Source: Candidatus Nitrosopelagicus sp.
GTDB lineage: Archaea; Thermoproteota; Nitrososphaeria; Nitrososphaerales; Nitrosopumilaceae
NCBI GenBank assembly: GCA_028344575.1
Contig: JAOMBO010000004.1
Location: forward strand, 1 to 64,000
Direction of reading: 5' to 3'
DNA length: 64,000 nucleotides
Numbering within the stretch: position 1 is the first letter of the stretch; every line of letters starts with the position of its first letter. A program made the position numbers and the translations under genes. Below, one piece after another: positions 30,214-37,833 of the stretch. The notes below the pieces were generated by a model. It ran no database searches. It had not been told where the DNA came from and worked only from the letters and a program-made list of their open reading frames with translations.

Positions 30214-30512
30214 AACTTTTCTGTTCTAACTACGCCAACATCACTAACGTACAAAATTATGGTAAAATCTGGAAATAATGTTCTAGATATATCCTCAATT
30301 ACTGCTGATAATTTCTCTTCACGCATAATTACCTCCACTTTGACATTTTTTTCAGATTGTATTCCTTGACCTCTTAATCCCTTTTCTCCATTACCATCCA
30401 CTTCATAAGATGTGTATCCTGTAATTTCATGATTCTTCAAAATATCGATGACATTTTTTTGTGCCAATATTTCACAGGTGATTGTAAGTAATTTTACATC
30501 ATAGAGTTTCAT
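30210..30512 (-). CDS. PII-like regulator, SbtB-type
   Basis: ~100 aa GlnB-like fold pattern (VKLLTITCEILAQKNVIDILKNHEITGYTSYEVDGNGEKGLRGQG) overlapping the sbtA-like gene by ATGA. Confidence 0.78.
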   Translation of the reverse strand: MKLYDVKLLTITCEILAQKNVIDILKNHEITGYTSYEVDGNGEKGLRGQGIQSEKNVKVEVIMREEKLSAVIEDISRTLFPDFTIILYVSDVGVVRTEKF

Positions 30513-31591
30513 ATGAACACCCTTGTAACGTAATTGAATAAGTCTATTGCTTCTTCACCATGTACCCATGTTGAAACGGTGAACATGATTGGTAGTAACA
30601 CGATAATATTGTATGGGAATGTAATTCCTAAAGCTGATGTAATGTATAGACTTGGATTAGCTTGAGGTATGGCATGACGTAAAACAGCTGGTGCTGCAAT
30701 AAATGATGCACTAGCCAAAAGTAATCCAAACATAACTGCCCCACCTAAACTTAATCCCAATGCTGTTGAAACTAGTACGCCAATTATTCCATTAATTGTT
30801 GGCATTATTATTGCAAATGAGGTAAGAAAAACTCCAACCTTTTTGATATCCTCTAATCTTTGTCCTGCAATTATTCCCATCTCAATCATAAAAATTACTA
30901 TTGCTCCTGTAAACAGATCATCAAAAACAATACTGATTGGTTCAAAACCTTCTTCTCCAATTATGTATCCAATTACAATACTTCCAAGTAAAATCACAAT
31001 TGCTTTTCCTGTAATTGATTCTTTTAAGACCTGGGAAAGTTTTGTTTTAGTTTCTTTCATTCCCATGTCGATATCAGATACTTTGTCACCTGAAAATGAC
31101 TGTTTTTTTGTACGAATCTGTTTTGATACTGCCATGTTTGTCAAAAATATTGCCAGGATGAATGCTACAGGTTCTAACACTGCAAGAATTGCTGCCAAAT
31201 ACCCTTCTGATGTTACTCCTTGATTTTTGAGAAATGACAATCCTACTGAGAATGTTACTGCTCCAACTGCACCGTATGTGGATGCTAATGCGTATGAATC
31301 AAAGATGTTGAATTTACCTAATCTTCTTAGAATTTGATAATGGTTCAACGTGAATAATAATGACAGACCTATTGCAACTAGCATTGGTACTAACATCTCC
31401 TCAAAACCCGTTTTTCTCATCTCTATTCCTCCATGAAGGCCGATAGCAGCTAGGAGGTATATTGGCAAAAACTCTGAAATTGCTTCAGGAATTTTTAAAT
31501 CAGATTTTATTCGTGCTGCAATAATCCCAAACAAGAAGAATAGGATGATTGGAGTTAGCAGATTCGATTGGATTAATTCTAAAATATCCAT
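30509..31591 (-). CDS. SbtA-like sodium-dependent bicarbonate transporter family permease (DUF897)
   Basis: KIPEAISEFLPIYLLAAIGLHGGIEMRKTGFE; ASTYGAVGAVTFSVGL; 10 TM-like segments. Confidence 0.87.
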   Translation of the reverse strand: MDILELIQSNLLTPIILFFLFGIIAARIKSDLKIPEAISEFLPIYLLAAIGLHGGIEMRKTGFEEMLVPMLVAIGLSLLFTLNHYQILRRLGKFNIFDSYALASTYGAVGAVTFSVGLSFLKNQGVTSEGYLAAILAVLEPVAFILAIFLTNMAVSKQIRTKKQSFSGDKVSDIDMGMKETKTKLSQVLKESITGKAIVILLGSIVIGYIIGEEGFEPISIVFDDLFTGAIVIFMIEMGIIAGQRLEDIKKVGVFLTSFAIIMPTINGIIGVLVSTALGLSLGGAVMFGLLLASASFIAAPAVLRHAIPQANPSLYITSALGITFPYNIIVLLPIMFTVSTWVHGEEAIDLFNYVTRVFI

Positions 31592-31743
31592 TAGCTATAT
31601 TTGAAAAAATTTTCTGCTGAAATAAAAATCCAGAGGTCATTTTTGATGCCTATAGTGATAATCAATTGATATGCATTTGATATAATATTCCATAGTTTCG
31701 AAATAATGATTATGTATAATAAAGAATAATTCAGCGAAATATT

Positions 31744-32310
31744 ATGAAGAAGATTGAAGCAATCATCAATCGAAAAAATTACCCAGTTCTTCGTGAAAAA
31801 TTAGATTCTTTGGGTATTGACATTATCGATAAACGAAATTTAGAAGACAGTAAATTCATCAGTGAATCAAAAGGTTCTCGTGCTGGTGGAACTGGTGTTA
31901 GATCTACAATGCTTGCAAAAATTGAATTGGCCATGCAAGATAAAGAAGCACGTGCGGTCCTGGAAATAATTTCTAAAAATTCAGGTCTTCCTCAATCTAT
32001 CAAGAGTAAAATTTTTGTCTTTGATATGGAAGAAAGTATTGATCTATCCACTCTTGAAGGCCAGGCTGATGTAGAACCTGAAGAAAAACCTATTCCTGTT
32101 AGATTTGCTACAAAACGTAATAGATTGGTTCCACTCCAAAAGCGAACCTTGTACAAATTAGAACAATATTACGATGAGCATAGTGAAATTTTAGAATCTG
32201 ACTATAGAATTCGTTCATTTAGCGATTTTGTTAATTATTGTATCTTGAAATACCTTCCAACCCTAGATAAGCAATTAAAGAATCCAACAATGCTTTATGA
32301 AGATATTTAG
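31744..32310 (+). CDS. PII-like (GlnB fold) protein with ~80-aa C-terminal extension
   Basis: MKKIEAIINRKNYPVLREKLDSLGIDIIDKR..; KIFVFDMEESIDL; extra C-term RFATKRNRLVPLQKRTLYKLEQYYDEHSEILESDYRIRSFSDFVNYCILKYLP. Confidence 0.75.
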   Translation: MKKIEAIINRKNYPVLREKLDSLGIDIIDKRNLEDSKFISESKGSRAGGTGVRSTMLAKIELAMQDKEARAVLEIISKNSGLPQSIKSKIFVFDMEESIDLSTLEGQADVEPEEKPIPVRFATKRNRLVPLQKRTLYKLEQYYDEHSEILESDYRIRSFSDFVNYCILKYLPTLDKQLKNPTMLYEDI

Positions 32311-32319
32311 TAATTTTTT

Positions 32320-32439
32320 TTAAATATAATCTGCAAACAAATACAGACCGAGTAAGGTCATACCTACTGCTGCAAAGCCAAGTTTGGCAACAAAGATTTT
32401 TGATTTTCTAATTTGAGTTGTAATTTGTTCTAGTTTCAA
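32320..32439 (-). CDS. Putative 39-aa single-TM microprotein
   Basis: LKLEQITTQIRKSKIFVAKLGFAAVGMTLLGLYLFADYI*, TTG start overlapping the upstream stop (TTGA). Confidence 0.45.
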   Translation of the reverse strand: MKLEQITTQIRKSKIFVAKLGFAAVGMTLLGLYLFADYI

Positions 32440-32711
32440 TTTATTTTGATTAACCTTCGTTTTGTTCCACGTTCTGTGGTAATATATGCCATTTTTGGTT
32501 TGGATGACTCAATTTCTGAAGAATTTTCCAAATATTTTGTTACAGTTCCTCTTGCTGAGGTGATCACTGTTTTATTTCTTTTAGATAAAATGACTGATGC
32601 GGTTCTTCTTGATTGATATTCTTTGAATGTTTGTCCTGCCCAGTTGTAGCTGATATCCTCTTCAACTATTTTGTTTGAGGTTCCACGTTTTGTTATTAAT
32701 CTAAGGCTCAT
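32436..32711 (-). CDS. Hypothetical basic protein (91 aa from MSLRLITKRGT)
   Basis: Internal Met start at 32711 follows the preceding microprotein stop at 32717; track start 32780 would overlap it. Confidence 0.55.
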   Translation of the reverse strand: MSLRLITKRGTSNKIVEEDISYNWAGQTFKEYQSRRTASVILSKRNKTVITSARGTVTKYLENSSEIESSKPKMAYITTERGTKRRLIKIN

Positions 32712-32716
32712 ATTCC

Positions 32717-32839
32717 TCAGTTCACCAACATTATCATAATTACAGGTGGAATTACGACTATTACGCCTATAATTGTGCATTTTAGATAGTCTAATTTGGT
32801 TAATTTTGAGAATTTACTTCTATCGAGTGATAATTTCAT
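32717..32839 (-). CDS. Putative 40-aa single-TM microprotein downstream of GlnK
   Basis: MKLSLDRSKFSKLTKLDYLKCTIIGVIVVIPPVIMIMLVN*; starts 1 nt after the glnK stop. Confidence 0.6.
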   Translation of the reverse strand: MKLSLDRSKFSKLTKLDYLKCTIIGVIVVIPPVIMIMLVN

Positions 32840-32840
32840 T

Positions 32841-33170
32841 TTAGATAACTTCTTCCCCTTCGTTTCCGGATTTGATATCAATTGCCCGTAACATTTGTGA
32901 GATGAAAATTTTACCATTTCTTGCGTTCTTCTTGATAATGTCTACGGTTTTTTCTTCTTTTGACTCTGGAACTACTACCATCATTCTATATTTGTCGCCA
33001 AAATGAGGTGTAAACACTTCCATACCTTTTGATGTGTGAATTTCAGGTTCAGTTTTTGCACCTCGACCTCTAACTTTGATAATTGTTAGTCCGCCAACGT
33101 CAATTTCTTTTAATCCTTCACTGATTTCCATCACGTCGTTTTCTGCAAGTATGACTTCAAGTTTTAACAT
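32841..33170 (-). CDS. PII nitrogen regulatory protein (GlnK/GlnB)
   Basis: VGGLTIIKVRGRGAKTEPEIHTSKGMEVFTPHFGDKYRMMVVVPE..; NARNGKIFISQMLRAIDI; divergent from amt. Confidence 0.88.
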   Translation of the reverse strand: MLKLEVILAENDVMEISEGLKEIDVGGLTIIKVRGRGAKTEPEIHTSKGMEVFTPHFGDKYRMMVVVPESKEEKTVDIIKKNARNGKIFISQMLRAIDIKSGNEGEEVI

Positions 33171-33282
33171 GAATTATTTTATCTGTCAAAGTAATTAATA
33201 ATTTAGAAATTGTACATCTTTTGATTATCACTGATAACCAAATTGGTAAACTGTTAAATGAAAAAAACTTTCAAAATTTTTA

Positions 33283-34575
33283 ATGATAGATACCGGAGAC
33301 ACAGCATGGATGTTAATAGCAGGATGCTTGGTTCTGTTAATGATCCCAGCACTTGGATTATTCGAGTCGGGTCTTTTGCGAAAGAAAAATGTGGTTTCGA
33401 TTTTCATGCAGATCTTCTTTGGAATGTCACTCCTAAGTGTAATGTGGTTTGTCTTCGGATTCAGTCTATCATTTGGTCCATCAACACAGGGTATTATTGG
33501 TAATCTTGATTGGACATTTTTGAAAGGAATTCCTTGGGATGCACCTCTTGAACAGTACGCGCCAACAATTCCTGGTGTATTATTTGTAAAGTTCCAATTG
33601 ATGTTTGCATGTATCACACCTTTACTACTAACTGGAACTATCGCTGAAAGAATGAAGTTCAGCTCTTTTATCATATTCATATCTGCATGGTCAATGCTCA
33701 TCTATTACCCAATCGTTCACATGGTTTGGGGTGGTGGATGGTTAGCAGAACTTGGTGTAGTTGACTTTGCTGGTGGTATCGTTATTCACACTACTGTAGG
33801 AATGGCAGCACTTGCAGCCGCTTTAGTACTTGGAAAAAGAAGAGGATTTGGCCCTGCCATAAACATCCCTCACAGCATTCCTCTTGCAGTATTAGGATCT
33901 TCATTATTATGGCTAGGATGGTTCGGATTTAACGCAGGAAGCGCACTCGCATCTGGCGGTGTAGCAGGAAATACTGTAATTGTAACTCACTTGGCATCTT
34001 CTGTATCTGCTCTAATCTGGGCTGGATTGTCTTGGATGCGTACAGGAAAACCATCTATCGTTGCTACAATAAACGGCGCTATTGCTGGTCTTGCAGGAAT
34101 TACCCCTGCATCAGGCTTTGTCAGCGTAGAACATGCATTTGTTCTTGCAATAGCAATTGGTATCTTATCATACGGAGGAGTCGTACTAATTAGAGATAAA
34201 TTAAAAATTGATGATTCACTTGATGTAAGTTCCGTTCACGGTATTGCAGGAATTGTAGGTGCACTTGGAATTGGAATATTCGCAAGCACTTTGATTAATC
34301 CTGCAGGTGTTGACGGCTTGCTCATTTCTGGAAGTCTGGATCAAATCTGGATACAGGGTGTTGGAATTGCAGTTGCTGCTGCTATGGGCTTTGGTGGAAC
34401 ATGGCTACTTTTACAGTTAATCAAACATCTTATTGGTATACGTGTCGAACCAGAACAAGAAGACGTTGGTTTGGATATCAGTGAACATGCAGAACAAGCT
34501 TACTCTGATGAAGAAGAGTTCAAGTTAAGCCTTGATGAAAAATTAGAATCATCAAAAAAGAAATCTGACGCTTGA
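33283..34575 (+). CDS. amt: Ammonium transporter
   Basis: MIDTGDTAWMLIAGCLVLLMIPALGLFESGLLRKKN; HMVWGGGWL; DFAGGIVIHTTVGMAALAAAL; SSVHGIAGIVGALGIG. Confidence 0.96.
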   Translation: MIDTGDTAWMLIAGCLVLLMIPALGLFESGLLRKKNVVSIFMQIFFGMSLLSVMWFVFGFSLSFGPSTQGIIGNLDWTFLKGIPWDAPLEQYAPTIPGVLFVKFQLMFACITPLLLTGTIAERMKFSSFIIFISAWSMLIYYPIVHMVWGGGWLAELGVVDFAGGIVIHTTVGMAALAAALVLGKRRGFGPAINIPHSIPLAVLGSSLLWLGWFGFNAGSALASGGVAGNTVIVTHLASSVSALIWAGLSWMRTGKPSIVATINGAIAGLAGITPASGFVSVEHAFVLAIAIGILSYGGVVLIRDKLKIDDSLDVSSVHGIAGIVGALGIGIFASTLINPAGVDGLLISGSLDQIWIQGVGIAVAAAMGFGGTWLLLQLIKHLIGIRVEPEQEDVGLDISEHAEQAYSDEEEFKLSLDEKLESSKKKSDA

Positions 34576-34616
34576 TGTCTGATGGATGACGATAAAGAAT
34601 ACGAAGAGAGACCTGA

Positions 34617-35006
34617 ATGGGAATGGCTGAAGAAATAGTAACTACACAATCTTATGAAAAACTTTGTAGTGATGTACTTTATTCAAATGAAAGTGTTCGT
34701 TTTGTAGGTTTGGTAAATAATAAATCTGATTTAATACACAGTGTTCAAAAAAAAGATTTAGATCCACTTTTGGATGATGATGAAATAAAAATTTCAATAA
34801 ATTACTCATTGGAAAGATGGAGAAAAGCACAAAATCTTTCATTTCGTTTAGGTCATGAAAAACTCACACTAACTGAATATGAACATGTAACTTTAATTTC
34901 AATTCCATATGATGGAAAATTATTACTAATCAGTACTCAGCCAACTATACATTATCATGAAATGATACAAGCAATCATTTCTGTAATTCCTCCATGGGAG
35001 AATTAA
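34617..35006 (+). CDS. Hypothetical protein (archaeal, small soluble)
   Basis: Complete ORF between amt and FNR genes. Confidence 0.7.
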   Translation: MGMAEEIVTTQSYEKLCSDVLYSNESVRFVGLVNNKSDLIHSVQKKDLDPLLDDDEIKISINYSLERWRKAQNLSFRLGHEKLTLTEYEHVTLISIPYDGKLLLISTQPTIHYHEMIQAIISVIPPWEN

Positions 35007-35010
35007 TAAT

Positions 35011-35841
35011 TTGGAAAACGCTACTGTTAGTTATATTCAATTACTACGAGAAGATTTAGCTATATTTCGAGTGGTTCCTGAAGGTCCTTTTCCTGAATAC
35101 AAAGCAGGTCAGTTTCTCACTTTAGGACTACCTGTAAAAAGTGAAAATAATCGTGTAATCAATCGTGCATATTCAATTGCATCTCATCCTGAAAATAAAA
35201 AATATATCGAGTTTGTCATTCGGTGGGTAAGAAAACCATATCCTGGAAGATTAACCACTGCAATGTTTAATCTAAAAGAAGGTGATCCAATTCAATGGAG
35301 AAAAGCTAATGGCACTCTTACAATTAATGACAAATTACCAAACGGTGAACCTGACAAACGAAGAATTGTCTGTATCGGGGGTGGAACCGGATTGGCACCG
35401 TTTGTTAGTTTTGCCCAACATCTTCATGATGTAGGAGATAAGCGTGAACTTGTTGTTTTACACGGAGCAAGTTACGTTGATGAACTAAGTTACAGAGAAC
35501 GTTTGACGGATTTAGAACTTGAAAGTATTGATAGAGGTACGGACAAATGGAATTTCAAATATCGAGCAGCAATTAGTAGACCACAAGAATGGCTAAATCG
35601 TTCTTGGACTGGACAGGTGGGAAGAGTAGAACAATTTCTAAGAGCAAGACCTGGACAAATATCTCCATTAGAAGAATTAGTTGGTGAAAAAATTACACAA
35701 GAAAATACCATGTTTTACATTTGTGGATGGCAAGGAACAATTGATGGAACCTTGGATTATCTTGGAAATAAAGAGTTTGTAACAGAGAGAAACAAACGCG
35801 AAGATGGTAGTTACGAAGTTAAATTCGAATCTTACGGATAA
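35011..35841 (+). CDS. Ferredoxin/flavodoxin-NADP+ reductase family protein
   Basis: NRAYSIASHPENKKYIEFVIRWV; CIGGGTGLAPFVSFAQHL; FYICGWQGTIDG. Confidence 0.88.
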   Translation: MENATVSYIQLLREDLAIFRVVPEGPFPEYKAGQFLTLGLPVKSENNRVINRAYSIASHPENKKYIEFVIRWVRKPYPGRLTTAMFNLKEGDPIQWRKANGTLTINDKLPNGEPDKRRIVCIGGGTGLAPFVSFAQHLHDVGDKRELVVLHGASYVDELSYRERLTDLELESIDRGTDKWNFKYRAAISRPQEWLNRSWTGQVGRVEQFLRARPGQISPLEELVGEKITQENTMFYICGWQGTIDGTLDYLGNKEFVTERNKREDGSYEVKFESYG

Positions 35842-35860
35842 TAAATTTCTGTGTCATATT

Positions 35861-35897
35861 ACGGCGTTTAACAAAACAGATCAGTCGTATATACTAG
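35861..35897 (+). promoter_or_regulatory. Duplicated promoter element, copy 1 (contains GTATATAC TATA-like core)
   Basis: ACGGCGTTTAACAAAACAGATCAGTCGTATATACTAG; 36/37 identical to 36040-36076; ATG exactly 54 nt after repeat start. Confidence 0.9.
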
Positions 35898-35914
35898 ATT
35901 CACTTGTCAAGGAC

Positions 35915-36010
35915 ATGGGTTCAATTGATTTAGGACATACCGAAAATGAATGGGGTTCAAAGAAAAAAAAGAGATCTGTAATTATAGCATATGATGTTTT
36001 AGAAAAATAA
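35915..36010 (+). CDS. 31-aa microprotein controlled by duplicated promoter
   Basis: MGSIDLGHTENEWGSKKKKRSVIIAYDVLEK*; ATG spacing to promoter repeat identical to the ferritin gene. Confidence 0.65.
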   Translation: MGSIDLGHTENEWGSKKKKRSVIIAYDVLEK

Positions 36011-36039
36011 TTTTTTTTAAAATATTACTCTGTTATACT

Positions 36040-36076
36040 ACGGCGTTTAACAAAACAGATTAGTCGTATATACTAG
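36040..36076 (+). promoter_or_regulatory. Duplicated promoter element, copy 2 (upstream of ferritin-like gene)
   Basis: ACGGCGTTTAACAAAACAGATTAGTCGTATATACTAG; ATG exactly 54 nt after repeat start. Confidence 0.9.
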
Positions 36077-36093
36077 TATTACGTTATCGGCTT

Positions 36094-36576
36094 ATGGGCA
36101 AAAAGAATATTGAAATTGCTGGAGCTGCAGAAGGAACAATCGAAATGCTAAAAAAAGCATATGCATTAGAAATGTCCGCATTTCATTACTGGTTTTACAT
36201 TGATCAGTATGCAGAAGGATTGGGATTCTTGCACAGTGATTTCTATTCAGAAAGTGCTAACGACGAGTTAGAACATGCAAAAAAAGTTGCATTGAGATTG
36301 GATCAGTTGGGAGCAAAAGCAACCGACAATCCACAAGACTGGGCAGAAGTTTCTGGACTAGGAAACTTGGAACCTGGTAACCATGTTACATTGCGAAGTG
36401 CATTAGAATATGCACTTGAATTCGAAAGAACTGCAATAGAACATTATAACGAACTTGCAAGTAGCACTCAAGGAAAAGACCACATAACATACCATCTCGC
36501 ACTAGACTTGGTAACTGATGAAGCAAAAGACGAACAAGACATCGAAGACATACTAGACAAACTGGAAATTTCCTAA
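36094..36576 (+). CDS. Dps-like / bacterioferritin-like ferritin superfamily protein
   Basis: LKKAYALEMSAFHYWFYID..ESANDELEHAKKVALRLDQLGA..EYALEFERTAIEHYNEL..ALDLVTDEAKDEQD di-iron ligand pattern. Confidence 0.87.
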   Translation: MGKKNIEIAGAAEGTIEMLKKAYALEMSAFHYWFYIDQYAEGLGFLHSDFYSESANDELEHAKKVALRLDQLGAKATDNPQDWAEVSGLGNLEPGNHVTLRSALEYALEFERTAIEHYNELASSTQGKDHITYHLALDLVTDEAKDEQDIEDILDKLEIS

Positions 36577-36594
36577 TTTCCTTTTTTTTAGAAA

Positions 36595-36840
36595 TTATTT
36601 GGATTTTGGTTTTTGTGATTCTTTTGGATGTTTTCTTGGTAAATCTAATCCCACTACACTCATCATAGATTCTCCAATTGGTTCATAAATCGATTTGAGT
36701 GATTCTTCATCATAATATTTTGCAATCTCGTGTAATTTTGCTTCAATCTTTTTTTGTTCTATGCGAATCAAAATACTTCTTGCGATGAGCGCTTTTAATT
36801 CGTCAATCTTATTTTCTGGTATTGTATTTTTTGTTTTCAT
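36595..36840 (-). CDS. Hypothetical helical protein
   Basis: Complete ORF, 81 aa. Confidence 0.6.
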   Translation of the reverse strand: MKTKNTIPENKIDELKALIARSILIRIEQKKIEAKLHEIAKYYDEESLKSIYEPIGESMMSVVGLDLPRKHPKESQKPKSK

Positions 36841-36842
36841 GA

Positions 36843-37040
36843 TTAAGGTGCATCTCGAACTTTCACTACGGAGCCATATGTGAGCTGAATCTCATTTAGT
36901 GAATATTTGATAGTCTCTAATGGGTCCAACATGTGTTCGTCAGCATCGCAAATGAAAATTGGAAGTTCTTCTTCTACTTCACTCTCAATTTCAGATATTT
37001 GTTTCATGTTCGTTTGAACTTCTTTTCTAACATAAATCAA
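36843..37040 (-). CDS. Hypothetical acidic protein (may start at internal Met, MKQISEIE)
   Basis: Complete ORF 2 nt upstream of 36840 start. Confidence 0.55.
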   Translation of the reverse strand: MIYVRKEVQTNMKQISEIESEVEEELPIFICDADEHMLDPLETIKYSLNEIQLTYGSVVKVRDAP

Positions 37041-37194
37041 ATTGTTATTCTAAGATCTTGTTCTAAAGTTATCAAATCAAACTCTTATGGATGATTGATA
37101 AACAAAATCTTTTGATCGCGTGATACGTCTGCTATATAGTTGCCATATAGTACACGTAGATCATTGTTAACTTCAAAATTTTATTTTATTTGTT

Positions 37195-37824
37195 ATGGGA
37201 CAATGGTTTTCTTGGGTAAAATCAAATGAAAAAGAACTGTTAGTGATTTTAGATGGTTTAGCAAAAAAAGCAGTGGAAGCATCTGAAGCTGTATACGAAT
37301 TATTACAAGACCCAACTAATGTTGAAAAAATAAAAGAAGTGTCAAGAATTGAAACTGAGGCAGATGTTCTAACAAGAGATATTTTTTCAGAACTAAACAG
37401 AACTTTCATCACACCATTAGATAGAGAAGATATGCAAAGGGTTGCATCAAAGATAGATGATATTATTGATTTTATGGATGGAATAGGTGCGAGATTCTTG
37501 AGTTACAAAATTACTACATCTCCTCCGCATGCACTGGAAATGGCAGAAGAACTGGTAAAAGCTACAAAAGAGGTTGAATATATGGTATCAAAATTAAGCA
37601 ATGTTAAGAATCCTAAATCAATGATTGAACATTGTAGAAACACAAGTGCAATTGAGCATAAAATTGATGATTTGTACAGAACTGCAATAACTGAACTCTT
37701 TGAAAGTAATGATGCAATACACATAATCAAACTAAAAGATATCTATGAAACTATGGAAACTGCATCAGACCGATGTGTTGATGTGGCAGATGTAATTGAA
37801 GATATTGTTTTAAAATATACCTAG
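37195..37824 (+). CDS. DUF47/PhoU-like phosphate transport regulator
   Basis: EADVLTRDIFSELNRTFITPLDREDMQRVASKIDDIIDFMDG. Confidence 0.92.
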   Translation: MGQWFSWVKSNEKELLVILDGLAKKAVEASEAVYELLQDPTNVEKIKEVSRIETEADVLTRDIFSELNRTFITPLDREDMQRVASKIDDIIDFMDGIGARFLSYKITTSPPHALEMAEELVKATKEVEYMVSKLSNVKNPKSMIEHCRNTSAIEHKIDDLYRTAITELFESNDAIHIIKLKDIYETMETASDRCVDVADVIEDIVLKYT

Positions 37825-37833
37825 GAAAAAATT

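Noticed and set aside
35804-36010. 68-aa ORF starting inside the FNR gene
   Set aside because: Only the last 31 codons follow the duplicated promoter; the longer start is inside the upstream CDS and across the promoter repeat.
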